From NCBI GenBank assembly GCA_008360975.2, contig CM039183.1:45623850-45687849 (forward strand): a stretch of DNA of 64,000 nucleotides, read 5' to 3'. Position numbers and translations under genes: made by a program. Shown here in pieces: positions 45,728-60,600 of the stretch. The notes under the pieces are model-generated. The model did not search any database. It had not been told where the DNA came from and was given only the letters and a program-made list of their open reading frames with translations. This DNA comes from Lichenostomus cassidix (lineage: Eukaryota; Chordata; Aves; Passeriformes; Meliphagidae). Each line of letters begins with the position of its first letter. Within the stretch, counting starts at the first letter, position 1.

Positions 45728-47802
45728 TTAGCTCTTCAAACAGCAGCTATATTGGGAGTAGCTGCAGTTATCTCAGTTGCATATGTCAGTCAGAGCAAAG
45801 TTTTTCTGTTTGCTTCTTTTCTAATACTTGTTCTTTGCACTTCAAGAGAGAATAGGTTAAATTCAAACCTTCTAATCACGCCAAAGCAATTCTACAAGCA
45901 GAACAACAGAATTATTTGGGCATGTAACTCCTAGTGTATTATTTTAAGACTTTGTGAAAACTGTCTTTGAAAGTTATCAACATCTGATAGAAGGGCAAGT
46001 CTATTACTATTACCCAGTAATGCTTTCCCAGTTCACAGGACTTCTTTCTAGGTTCATCAGGCCTGTTTAAACAGGTTTATAATGATGCCCTTTACCTGCA
46101 ACTGACCTTCTCCTTTTATAACTTTTTGGCTGGATCTGTGACTCAGCCTGTAGACACCACAGCCTAATGTCAATAAATGCTGGAGGGATCAAAACTTACA
46201 CCTCAGCCACTACATCACAAACCAAAGAAAGTTGGCTGTCAGACAAAATTTCTCCAGCCAAGAAACTCTAGTGCTTCTCTCTTCATGTACCAAGTATCAC
46301 ACAAGACAGGAAGACAGAGGAGCCAATAAAGGAAAATATTAGCCCAACAGTAGACTGGCAAGGGATCTTGAACACAGAAAGTCTCCCCTTGCTCCTCCCA
46401 CCCCAAGGTTCCCACAGCTGTTCGGCATTGCTGTGTAGTGCTCCTGCCAAGCAGGTGTGTCTCTGCGTCCCTGAGGGCTGGTAACAAATGACTATTCGAG
46501 TTCAATTTGTGCAATGGAAACTGTTTCCATTACAAGCATAAGTGAAATATATCCAAGCAACTGATTCTGGGACCCCAAAGCCCATGTTTTCATATCTTAT
46601 ACCAACATAGCCTTATCCTTTCCACAGGTCAGTTCAATGATTTCTTTATTCCTCAGCTCATGACACACAAGTTGGCAAACATCACCTTCACTAAGGCAGG
46701 TACTCCTCTAAATCCCCTGGTTTAAAGGCTCAAACCCAGGTCTGCTCAGAGCTTCATGTTCGAGAGATTGTTAATGCAAGAGAACCACTGCAAAAAGCTT
46801 ACATACACATTCCTTCCTCATGCATAATTTAAGTACTGTCAACACTTCTTTCTTTGCAGTCTAGTAATTCCTACATTAATCATTTTGCAAACCAGTTTAG
46901 TACTGAACAGAAGAATTGCATCATATTGTAACAATTTGACCAATCCTAAACTGAGGCTACCAGAGATTGGTTAATTAACTGCAAACTGTGACAGATTTTT
47001 AAATCACCTGGTGTTTCTAAGTTGATCATGCATGATCAGAGTATTTCTAACTTTCCAATACATTCTTCACATATGGGAAAGACAACTTGAGCTATAGTTC
47101 AGACAAAGGCTCATGTCAAGTGTTCCTTTAATAAGCATTTACAGGAACGAAGCCTGTATATTAAGATGAATCAACATCTTACTACATGATTCCTTTTATA
47201 TTTTCAACATTTTCTAGAAACACTGGAATATCTTTCAATCACAAGGTACACGACTTGGCTCTATCTTTGAGAGAAGGCTGACTGAAGTCCTTCAGGGTAC
47301 CTGAAAAGCCAGTGCCTGTAGGGGATGGATATAATAGTATCTACAGTAACCACACTAGAAAATTCAGCAGTAAGAAAAAAACTCTTGAAACTTGATTACT
47401 CTTCAAGTCCAGCTATCTCCATTTCAGTTAGGCTGACTAGCAATCAGTTTGCATATTTAAACAAATAGTTATCTATACCACAGACAGTGTTTTCTGTAAC
47501 AGCTGACAGTTTAATCAGACATTAAACTTAACACTGCTCTGGCACTACTGCTTAGTGTCACAGCTCAGATTCCTAGCTTAACGAACCTTTCATAGGTATG
47601 GTTTTTCTCATGTGCAAAACAACTTAAGCTTTGATATTTCATTCAAAAATTCAGAGTAGCTGTGCAAGTAGTTAATTTGCCTCTTCATTTAAGAGGCATT
47701 GAGCTCAAATTCCCAGAATTATTATAGGATCTTTTCCTAGACGAGTTTTTACAGTCTTTCCCCAGATTAAAACTAACATTCAACTCAATACTTAAAAGAT
47801 TC

Positions 47803-47808
47803 TTTATT
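47803..47808 (-). terminator. MAP1LC3C: Possible MAP1LC3C polyadenylation signal
   Basis: TTTATT on the plus strand gives AATAAA on the minus strand, about 315 bases after the MAP1LC3C stop codon. Confidence 0.45.
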
Positions 47809-48122
47809 TTACTCTTGGACTTAGGCTTTCAAGAACCTTAAAAATCAGTTATACAACAAAGACTGATATTGCAAAAAAGTGGAGGTGCAGTTCAAAAGAA
47901 AAAACCCAAACCCATAGTGTCTTCAAATATAAAAATATATATCCAAATTATTACCTAGGGAAAGTGTACCACCATTTCTGCCTTAAGCTGGTCCTGCCAG
48001 CTTTTGGGTCATAACTCCCCACTACAGAGCTCAAGAGCTCATACTGGAAGGAGTATCTCCGTGGTTCATGTCACAGGCATGATTCAGAGCAATCTGCTTT
48101 GCTGCAGCATATGGACCCAATC

Positions 48123-49769
<1,647 letters not shown>

Positions 49770-50157
49770 CCTGCCGCCGCTGCGCCCGCCGCGCCCGCGC
49801 TTCGCACGGAGCGGGACCGGGGCTGGGCTGGGCTGGCCCGCTCCGCCCCGCCCGGCAGCAGGGCTGCAGCCAACGGGAGAAGCGCTGCTGCTGAGCCCGC
49901 CTCTCCCGGGTGTCCCTCAGCTCCCTCGTGTGCGCTGCCGGCTGCGGTGGGAGTTACCCGCACTGCGACGTATTCTGCGCGCAAGACAGTGCGGTGTTTT
50001 GTGAGAGGCCCGTGGCTACCCTGCCGAGTGGCTGAGGGTTGAAGCTCAAGGCTGCACTGTCCCCAGCTGTCTTCCCTTTCCACATGGTCAGCCTTTTTCA
50101 TACCTACGAACTGCTTCCAAACGATTCCTTTGGTTTTAAAGGAAAACCAGACAACGT

Positions 50158-50250
50158 ACTCCACATACACAAAAAAACCCCAAAAACCAAAACAAAAAAA
50201 CCTCACTCCCACGCAAAAACCAAAAAAACAAACAAAAAGCCCCAACCACC
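50158..50250. repeat. A/C-rich low-complexity tract
   Basis: Runs of A separated by CC, CCC or ACC (such as AAAAAAACCCC and CCAAAACAAAAAAACC), about 400 bases upstream of the MAP1LC3C start codon. Confidence 0.85.
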
Positions 50251-50644
50251 TGCCCCTGTCATTTTTCATCTCCTCAAGCTACCTGATTGCTTCTTTTCTG
50301 AATAGCTTGGGAGCAGAGTTTTAACTCTGGTTTGGTCTCTGAGGCACAGTCGTGATTTTAAGGGGTTTCAAGCAGACCTCAAGCCCATCTACTTGCTAAA
50401 TATGATGAGATGGATTCCTTGCTTTTTGGATTGCTTATTCACCTGCTTTTACCCAAGCTGTCAAAATTGCTTTGTAGCCCAATATGGCTCAGCTAGGAGT
50501 AAAGTTGACTCCAGGCTGGTTGCTGTGTATGTAAGTCATCTCAGTAGGGTCTGGAACTGATCCTCATTTCTTATTTGCCTTACTTACCACTTTTAAACAT
50601 AGGAATTTTCATTTTATTTGACCTATTTATCACTCTGATAATGA

Positions 50645-50755
50645 TCTATTTGATGCAGCACTTAGGGACATGGTTTAATGGTGGATTTGACAGTGCTAGT
50701 TAATGGATAGGCTCAAGGATGTTACAGGTCTATTCCAGTTTAAATTCTATGATTT
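50645..50755 (+). mobile_element. CR1 LINE 3' terminus
   Basis: Reads GCACTTAGGGACATGGTTTA, then GGTGGATTTGACAGTGCTAG, the canonical last segment of avian CR1, ending TTTAAATTCTATGATTT like the 3' repeat ATTCTATGA. It is severely 5'-truncated. Confidence 0.9.
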
Positions 50756-51232
50756 TACCTGACTAAGGGCAACTGGAAGTTGCTATGGTTTATGAGTTAC
50801 AGTTTATAAGCTGCCGGTTTGGCTGCTTTGTCAAGGCAATGTCAATGACTGTCACCTGGGATCATTTTGAAAAGGACATCTTTAATAATGTGTGTGTGCA
50901 CTGTAGTATGCATGTGTCACGATTTTCAACCAGCCTCTTCAGAACAGAATTTCCAGTGGCTGCAGTACTTAATGCTGCTGAGCTGTCCTTTTCTCTTGAT
51001 CTGGAAGTGATGAGCTTTAGCCACAGCACAAGCTCCCCCACGTGGCAGCACAAATTTTATTGCACTGAAGAGAAGACACTTGGCTTTGAGGGACTAATAA
51101 GCAAGAACTCTGAACTTAGAGAAAAGCCTTGAGCCTGTGCTGGAATGGTTGGATGCAGCTCATCCATATGATTTGATCTCTGCACCAGGGCAGGTAAGCC
51201 CAGGGATTTGCTTATGTAGCAGAGTCTAGCTT

Positions 51233-51262
51233 CTCTACTCAAGTCTAAGGTCTTGAGTAGAG
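51233..51262. repeat. Inverted repeat, 11-bp arms, 8-base loop
   Basis: CTCTACTCAAG pairs perfectly with CTTGAGTAGAG across an 8-base loop. A stable stem is possible if transcribed. Confidence 0.85.
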
Positions 51263-53688
51263 GTGAGACAACAGACTGGGAAACCATGAGTGAAGGAGAA
51301 CGTGTGTCACAGAAATTACATGATGTCATAACTCAGTGTGGTGAGTTGTATTTAAGAAGATGAAGGAAAGGAGGAATAATTTGAAGGGTAAAGAAACAGC
51401 ATGGATAGCACAGGAACAAAGCCTGTAGGAGACAGAAAGATGTGTGGAGATCAGAATGATTCTTTATAACTTTGGTCAAGTGTGGGGCTTTCCAAAGCTG
51501 TTCAGGAAGTGTACTGGTTCTCCCACAGACCCCTGCTGGTTTCTGCCTGGTAGATTCACTAGAAAGATCTGTGATCCACTGTGTATAGAGAAGAGGCAAC
51601 CTGCTACAGCAGTGCTCTGCTTCCTGTACCACCTCTCACTGCAGATGAAGTATGAAAGTGTGGCTCCATCCACAGTACCAGCAGCCCTGCTTACAGGGAG
51701 AGGTGGCTTCTTTTTATGGTTACAAGCTCCTATGGCAGCATCTAGAGAGAAAATTGAGTACTTGATAAGAAGGTGAGCCAAAGAAGATGAATTCCCAGCA
51801 AGCCTGGTAATCAGTTAGGGCTCTAATGTCTGTGAGAGCTAAGAGCGAGCACGAAGCCAGGTTTAGTTAGCATGTGCTAACTAATAATATAAATATGTCA
51901 CATTTTCTGGAGGCAGAAAGAATGAGATGTCTAATGTGTGTCTGCACAGCACCTGCACTTGCTCCTGCCCTGAAATACCCAGTTTCAGACATAAATGTGG
52001 AATCTATTCCTTCTTACTTCCTTTTACTTGGAAGTTTCTCTTACATGCACATAATTAATGAACTGATAGATCAATTTTGTGTAGAGAATGGAGTACTCAG
52101 AGGATCCTATTGATACAGAAATGGAAGTATAAAAGGGAATTATTATTCTATTTCTACCTGCTTGAATGTCTGAAGCCAACACTCATAGTCATCCTGTAAG
52201 TATCTGAAATGAAAACACAATCCCAGAGTTGCATATCTTATCTAGTCCAGTTTCATTGCCACACTCACAGGCTCTTCCAAAGCCCCAGGTCTGCAGCTGT
52301 GTGACTAAATTCTCATGTATCCATTGTCTCCACATTGAGGTGATGCACTCTGCAAGTGCTGCCAAACATTCCAATGTATCCCAGGAACACAACAACGTAG
52401 CCAAACTCAGGCATCTACTATTTGCAAGTGCTGTGTGACTTGCACTGCTTTCAGGTGGGTCTCTGAGCAGCTGTGGAGGTAGGGATCAAGAGCTGTCCAC
52501 ATTAACCAGGGTGGTTTGAACAGAGTGCTCAGCTAGCATGGGTGAGTGCTCTGAGGCTCTAGCCAAGATTTTGATTTTTGTGAGAAGCATACAGCTTCCT
52601 GGTAATTGCACTGCATTCCACCTCCAGAAGCCTCCCCGCTGCTCTCTTAGTCTCCTGTACCATCATGGTTAAAAGCCCTGTGAGGGTTTCCAGCCTGAAG
52701 ATGAACTGAATCTTGTCAGTTGTTCTGCCAAGTAGCTGAACAGTGCAACACCCAGTGAAGGAGAACCCAAACTTCGGACTTTGTCAAGAGAAAAGCTCAA
52801 TAAATGTAAAAATGTGAATGGCATCAGAAGTGACTCATTCACATTCCAGTGAAAGAGATTCACTCCACTGTCACATGGTGAAAAGCACTCTATACGCCAT
52901 GAACTGAGTTTAGCTTTCCTCTATAAATCAGTACACAGGTACTACTGAGTTAATTCTGGTACAGCAAAACTTGGAGGACAAATGGGGCTTTGCTCTGTCT
53001 ATAAATTCCATCCAGCACTCAATAATCCTGAACACAAGTGAATATGTAAGCAAGAGAGGTTGAGGGATTAAGTGCAGAAGGCAGAAAACAGTTATCTGTA
53101 GACTAACAATTTAAGTATGAATGATACAGTGCTAGAGGGACTGAGATTTATTTATTTAAGCAGCCTAACTGAATAGGAAGAGACACCACAGCATGATGTT
53201 CTAGGGAAAAAATGTGACTTGGCAAAATGAAGGCTTACTTGTCGCACTGCAAAAGCCTGTGAAGTTCTATAATATTAGGCATAGTTATCTTAAATACATG
53301 CTTTCACAAGGGTTGTCTGTAACCAAAAATTGTCAGGAGGGTTTGAAGAGCCCTCAAGCAGTCAGGCTCAGCCAACCAATTTAATGGGTTTTAAAAGAGA
53401 TATCCTGAATATTTGCATGCTCCCTGAACATGGGTAGTTACAGATAGGAAATCCTTTGCTTCCTGCTTCCCTTCTGCAGCTCTGAGTTTGTCTGTATCTC
53501 CTCCAGTGACACAGAAGCAAACCCACTCGTGTGGATGAGCCTGAATTGTGTGCCAGTAACTAAATTTCTGATCTCATAAGTCTTTGTACCAAAAAGCTAG
53601 CTGGAGTATTATTATGTTTAAGGTGATGCTTAGCACTGTATCTCTGATTTTGGTCCAAACTCACCCACTAAAAAGACTCAGATCATAA

Positions 53689-53715
53689 ACTTATCTCAAA
53701 AATGCTGAGATAAGT
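53689..53715. repeat. Inverted repeat, 10-bp arms, 7-base loop
   Basis: ACTTATCTCA pairs perfectly with TGAGATAAGT across a 7-base loop (AAAATGC). Confidence 0.85.
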
Positions 53716-55169
53716 CCAAAAGTCAGCAGTGGTATTTCTCGGTTGATTGGCTAGAGTTTATATGTACTTTTGGCTCTTTGTCTTTTGATTTTTTAGCCCT
53801 TATATTGTACCTAGATCATAACTATGATGACTTTTTGGCATAGCCACAAGGATTAGAAATTAGTTATGTTGCTTTTACATCAGAGATTACATTACTGTTT
53901 TGTACCAGAGCTTGAGATTTTGATCTTAAAATGTCTCTTCCACAAAAGAAACTTCAGTTAGACTCAATTAATCTCTCTTTCTTACCTTTAACAGGTGCTT
54001 ATCTTTAACACCTATGCCTGGTGTTCAGCTCATTGTGATGGAGTAGTTTCTTTATGCTAGTATTTGGGTTCAAGTGCACCAGTTGTACTTTTCCTGAGTG
54101 CTCTATCTTTCATTTCAAGATTTTAACGTTGCTCTCAATATTAATTTGTTAAGTTTTCAACCATATTGAAAGGGCTGAGCTGTAGTGAGGTATCCTCAGT
54201 AGTGTTTAAGTTCTTCCACATGGTAAGTGCTTCTGGTTCAGCATTTTAAATTTTACAAGAATTTGATACCTAAATTCTCAGTATTTTTCTGCAAGGGTTG
54301 GTCAAGTCGGTGCTTCTGACTAGATGTAAAGCCAAAAATAAATCAGTGACTCTTTTTGAGAAAAGGTGGTGTAAGCTGGCAATCTCTTGGTCAAGGTCCC
54401 TGCAACCATCTTTGACTGTCTGTTTCCTGCTGTACCAGAGGTTTGCTGTCTTTCTGTCCCACAGGGGCTGAGCTCAAAGTCTAGGAAAATGTTAAAAAGA
54501 GGAAAGAAAATTTTGGATCTTCCTTTCCTATTATCTTCTCTCTTGTTATCATTACTAAGATGCAATGTATTTTGTTTTCTGTCTACAGAAGAACAGAATT
54601 GATGTTGGTACTAGGCAATTTCCTTCGCCGTCTCTTTGGGAAACCAAAGCAGTGTTCTTCTTGTGGACTGCAATCATGGGACACAATTTCTTTCTTATCT
54701 TATTGTGTCTGCTGTTTGACTTGGTAGAACATTTTCACTCTGGTTTGCTGGTTTTAGTAGTGCTACTACTATGAGTACAGATCTCAGTGCTGGTGCCTTG
54801 GTGAGAAGTAACAGCATCACTTGCTCTGCAAAAATGGATATAAAAGTTACTCTTTGTCCAAATGTGATCATAATATTGTTTGAAGTGGTTTTCCTTCCAC
54901 ATAGGACTTAAAAGTATTTTGTCCAGTGTAGCTCACTTCTTTTCAGATAGGATGTCTTTGGCTTTATGTCCAGCCTTTTCCTGGCCTCCCTGTAGAGACT
55001 CCCAGGAATGTGTGAGACAATGCCAAAAGTATCTGTTGGGTTTTAGTTTGTAGATACTGAAAATTGGTCTCTATTTTAACCTTCAAAAAGGGCATTACAA
55101 CTGACAGAGAGTAGAGGACTTTAAAAATAGCTTCAACACGTCCCTGGGAAGCTGGCAGCCCTGTTGTCT

Positions 55170-55190
55170 GACCCTTCTAGCAGAAGGGTC
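55170..55190. repeat. Inverted repeat, 9-bp arms, 3-base loop
   Basis: GACCCTTCT, AGC, AGAAGGGTC. A second small inverted pair (AAGAGAG / CTCTCTT) follows within about 20 bases. Confidence 0.85.
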
Positions 55191-57611
55191 AAGAGAGTCA
55201 AGCTCTCTTTCAGGGTTGAAAGCCTCATCGGGAGAGCAGTGCCAGAGTTTCCAGGAGTGGCTGGGACCCCTTGGATACCTCCTTTCTCAGGTACATGTTT
55301 AAGAGGCCTGATCTCTACTGGGACATTGTTCTGCCCTTAATGAAAATCTGGACTCTTAAGGTATCCACATTTAGGTACTCAGAAACTGTGACTCTCAGGA
55401 CTTGAAGTCCCTTTTAAATGATTTCAGCAGAAATGTCTAAGGCTTAGGCAGGCCCAAATCCAAACACTATAGGAAAAAGTCCAAGTATAAAGGAAAAATT
55501 AGATTCCTGCTTTACAGTTTCAAGACTGTTAGTTTGTTTCAGAAATCCTTTTTTAGGTAATTTTCTAAGATGTTAGGAAAAATGCCAAGATTAATGCATG
55601 TAAAAGAGAGGGATGTTGCTTAGCTGTTTTAGAAGAGGGAGCCCTATTCTTGGTGGCTCTATTGAGTTCTGTGAGCTTAAGTCCTGGGACCCTGGCCAAG
55701 CCCCTGAGCCACATCACGTATTTGGCCACATAACAAATGCATTGCAGAGCTCAGCTCATACTCATGTGCTATGAACGAAGCTCTGGAGAAATGCTAACAA
55801 TTTATTGGATGTAAAAATGCTACAAGTGCTATGGACTGATATGGGATTATTGCAAATTATAGCCCAAAGGTCTGCATTAGCAGATACTCAAAATTGTCTA
55901 CTTCAGGAATCTAACTGGGGATGATGATGTCCAGAGCCCTGTTTTCTTAGGTGCTGTGTATGGCCAATTGAGAGAGGGAGAGAGAAGCTCTTGCAGAGTT
56001 TAGAAAGCAGGTGACTTTCACTACCTGTATGCTTTCGGGTTCCCTATCCTCTTCCAAACAGTATCTTGAGAAGCAATGCAATGCCAGTTTCACAGTGTAA
56101 CCAACAGGAACTGAAGTCAGGAATGGATCTGCAGTTGTTACTCTTGGTGACTGTGGCCATACAGTGGCTGCCAGCACCAAAGAATGGCCTTTGCCCTGAC
56201 ACCTCAGGGTTTCTAAGGGAGACTCTCAAAACAATAAGAATCCTGCATGGGAAATACTGCTCAAGAGGATTTTTCCATGTTTTAATTAACAATTATGTAA
56301 AGGAGATTGGAGACCTGATGAAAAGTCTCATTCTATAAAAAGACTTAGATAAACAGGGTAGATGTGGTGGATGGCAATTGTGGAATATTGCAAGGCTCCT
56401 GTTGGTAACTTCAGGAAGCCCATACATAAAGATCAAATTACTTACATAATTGGTATCTGGGTTGTTCAGTGCTAGCTTTCTGATATGGATCCTTCATACT
56501 GTCAATATCTCATATCAGTTTGTCTGTGGCAAAGACCTTTGGAACAAATGCATAGGATAGTGCTACTTTAGTTTCTACTGTGCACTTCCCCAAGTAGCAT
56601 CATTTTAAATTGAGGGCAAGCACCAAGTGTAAATTTTCCTCAGGTTTAAATAGGGTCTCTCAAACACAAGATTGAATCACACAAGATAGTGATCCTTCAC
56701 AGAAGACACCCTTATCCTAAATTTCAAGAGGGAACTGCTAGAGTTGCCTACTAGTGGTTGTGGACAAGCACTAGGTCCATGGACTCTTCTGGCAAATGTA
56801 AATCCTCTCCTGTTACATGCACACTTGGCTGTTTGCAGCAGCATGATGGATGTTTTATGCTGCTACATAAAAGTCTCTTGGGCTCAGCACTCAGAGGTGT
56901 TCAGCTCTGAAACTATCTCTGCTTGCAGTCTGGGATTTTTCTTTCAAACCAAACAACTCCAAGAAGGCTATGATCAGACTGCAGAAGGAGACCTTAAACT
57001 TCAAGACAGAAAAAGCAAGAGTTGCCCCCCTTATTCTGTTTCAATACATCCTTAAATATTTAATCAGGAGATTTTATATGAGTTTATAGTATTTTCTCCT
57101 GCAAACAGCTTTTTCTTTTCCATTTGTTCTTCATATACTGGCTTTCTTAGATCTATCTGTGTGAACAGTGTCATGCTACACTGAATTATGCTGAATATTA
57201 CCCTGAAATATAAATACTGGAGTGTATTTCCATGTGTCACCTAGAGCTTATTGGGAAATCAAGTTCGCTTTGCAACAGCTGAGGCATTCATTTGCATAAT
57301 CTTTTTACTGTGGAAAATCAAACAAATTACTCAGACTCAGTCTTTGTCCCTGTCCTTTATGTAGCATGGGCTCCATGCAACTGTTACATGCAAAATCTGA
57401 AAATAAATATTTTATTAACAGAAGAACTCTTCTTGCCCTTGAAATTTCAGTATTCCCCATGACCTGAGTTAATTCTGTTCTTGTATTTTCTGTATTGTAA
57501 GATGAGAAATTGTAATCACATCAGACGTGGCAGGTTTTTGTGTGCATACTTGTATATGTAAATATGTATTATTATATATAATTCTAAGAATATTCTTACA
57601 CACTCAGAAAC

Positions 57612-57631
57612 ATGCATATATATGTGTATAT

Positions 57632-57673
<42 letters not shown>

Positions 57674-57675
57674 AT
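57612..57675. repeat. TA/CATA microsatellite
   Basis: Alternating TA, GTATA and CATA words pass into an uninterrupted TA run and then AATA. The length is likely variable between individuals. Confidence 0.95.
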
Positions 57676-60600
57676 TTCTTCTGTTCCACTGAAGGTATAT
57701 AGTCAGATACACACAGTGGATTAAATAGGTTGCTATGGAAGCAAATTATACCAAATGATTAAACAGCCGTGCTGTCTGTGGTCAAATGCAGCATCTCACC
57801 AAACACTTCTCCAAAATAAAAATTCTTCCAAGGAATGATTTATAATTTAGACCTGTAAAAAGGTTTCCTGGGTAGCATTTCTTTCCAATGTGTAATGCAG
57901 TTTTAAATCTATTTTCTGATCCAACTTTCTGCAGTTGTCTCTGAAATGGGCTTGGTGATGGATGGTGACAAACCACCTAAAGATGAGTAGATATTTTGCC
58001 TCTCTGGAGTGGTGAGTTAGTGTCTAGCATGGTAATGTCACAAAGAAGAGGAAGTGGGCTGAGAGAGTTGCTAATCAAGAATTACTTGAACTGGACTCAC
58101 AGAAGAAGAGCTAGGCAGCCAACTGCCCAGACTGAATCCTCTTCTTCCATGAAGATTTAAATCTCTTTTTAGGAGAGATTTTGTTCAATCAGGACATCTT
58201 TTGAGGTTTATTTTTACCTGAACGGGAGCAAAATCTGTGTCCTATGCACATTAAGTCCCACTCATGTGGATACAGATACGTGAAAATGCCTCCCCTCTCT
58301 CAGGCCAACACAACCTCTAATGCAATGCAGTTTGGTAACTCCTGCTTACCATTAAACTCTGTTGAGCTGGGCATCTTGCCACTTTTGTGTGGCTCTTTTT
58401 TTTTTAATATCCCATAACTGCAAGTACAGGAAACTAACCTGGGCCAGTTCCAGCCTGCTGTGAGCTGGCTACAGCATTCTAGGACTAGGCAGTGATCATC
58501 ATAAAATTATACTTTTTCTTACAGTGAAGAATTACCACAAGAAGGGTTTGCCATGTCTGAAGGCTGAACTCTGAGACACTGGATTAATTTCCTAGCTGTG
58601 TCACAGCCATTCTGGATGCCTTCAGAGCCTCTTTCACTTCTGATGGGATTTTCAACCTATCTACAAACGAGAGGTGCCAAATTCCTCATTAATGCAGTGA
58701 CTGGCACAGTACTACTTTGTTCTCATTTGGAATACACTTGATATCTTGAAATCCAAAGAGAAATAAGTGGATATTATTACTTATTATGCTCAGAATTGGG
58801 GTTATCCTATGAGTATTCTCTTTAGAAGAACAATTTTGAGAAGTCAATTTCTCCATTAGAAGCTACAGTTGCATATTGTGACTTGTGCATGTAATTTTAC
58901 ATTACTGCCTAGGTAATTTTTGTCAGTTTGCTTTGAATAATGAATCAATTCAAGGAGACTGAAACCTATTCAGACACCTAGTAATAATGCAAGGGCAAAA
59001 TTCATCAAGGTAAAGGTTTACCCTCTGTTGTTTTTTTGTGTTTAAACCCAATGTTTCATTTACCTCCCTGATTATCAGAGTCTCTTCCACTGTGATCTGA
59101 GAACTGTGTAAATTGCACACATCAGTGATGCCCCTGGCTGATCTACAGTCACTTCAGTGCAGATGCCACGTTGGTGTCTCTCTCCCCTCACTCCCTCAGG
59201 TGTCTTGCTGATGGCCACAGTGACTGCACTCACCTTTATAAATCCTCCTGTAGTGTGAAAACAAAACACCAATTTTATTCTCAGAAATAACAGTTGAAAA
59301 CAAATATTTCCTACCTTGGATGATCCAATTAAGCAATAAGAAGTGGCCTGCCTTTATGCAGCTTGCCCTGCTGTTTTGTAGTTTCCATGTAAGGCTGTTG
59401 ATTTAGGTGCAAGTTGTTGTCCGTTTTCTAAATTCGAGTGTCCAAGTTGTAAGATTTTTGAAACTGTTTGATTGGCCTTTCAGGGTTATTTAAAAAAAGA
59501 AAATGGGTGGTCAGGGTTTCCACAACATTATTGGTGCTGATTCAGGCATGCGAGAAGCAAGTCTGCAGAGGGAGAAGGTATAGTTTTTCATATAAGATGT
59601 TTTCTCACTTTAACCACACTGTGACAGACTGTAATGAAAACTCCAAAAACTTAAGTCAGTTTCTGGCTCTGTGCAAACCTACAGGAAAATATTTGTGTGT
59701 TTGCTTGATAGGCAGAAAAACATTTAGAGGATGGGAGCTTATTCCCTGTAGTCACTTTACTTCCAGAAAGATATGAACAAAATGCAAGTGTTCATTCCGG
59801 AATGATTTAGGCTTCAAGCATGCAATGAGTAATATTTTTTTCTACCAGATGACAGTAGAAAGTAGGGCTATAAAAGGTCTGCCTAGCATAGAAGTATATT
59901 AAGGTCTTTAGGAGACACAAAACAATTTTTGCACAATACAGCACATCAGATGCAAGTTGAAACAATCCAGGAAGAATGTGCTGCATCCCACAGTTCAGGC
60001 ATGGTTTATTTAGGATAATTGCCCAGCAGGATAGTTGTCCCTTTCCAAAGTGCACTGGAAAGTCTAAAAGTACTAGAAGTATCATCTTGCAAAATTTCTG
60101 AGTACCTCTGTCAAGAAAACAAATACTCACATTTTCCCTGGTGTCTTAGTCAGCAATCTGCAAGACCTCATTTTCATAACAATGAGTAACATTCTTACAG
60201 AGCAGCTGGACTGCTAATTAAACAAAATAATCCCTTATATCTCCAAAATATATATATAGCTGAATAATCATCTGTTACAGACTTATGTATGTTAATAATG
60301 GTTTTAATGAGGGAGGAGGTATTATTTGTATTTTCTTCTTGTTAGTGTCAGTTGAGTGCTAAAGACCCCTTTTAAATGCAGGGTGCAAAATGCACCCCAT
60401 ACAAAAGGAGCATCTTGCCACAGTTTCCAGTCTGAGCAGTGGAAAAGTTGCCTATTTTTTGTAAGGGGCAAAAGAAACAGTAAGATGTCTCTGGGCACTG
60501 TCTCATAGGGCACAGTGGTTTTGGAGTGCAGCCAGGCTGAAGCTCAGCCACTCTCTAAACATCACACCTGAAGAGAGATCAGAAAAAGATGCCTGATTCT

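Larger units (their letters stand above)
39610..47800. other. Intergenic, no supported gene
   Basis: It contains a 20-bp tandem duplication (40531-40570), a perfect 21-bp hairpin (42063-42083), an AT-rich repeat cluster (44571-44645) and an 18-bp palindrome (45710-45727). The longest frame is 45503-45934 (143 codons, ATG start); it is unrecognised, with a hydrophobic stretch. I do not call it a gene. Confidence 0.5.
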
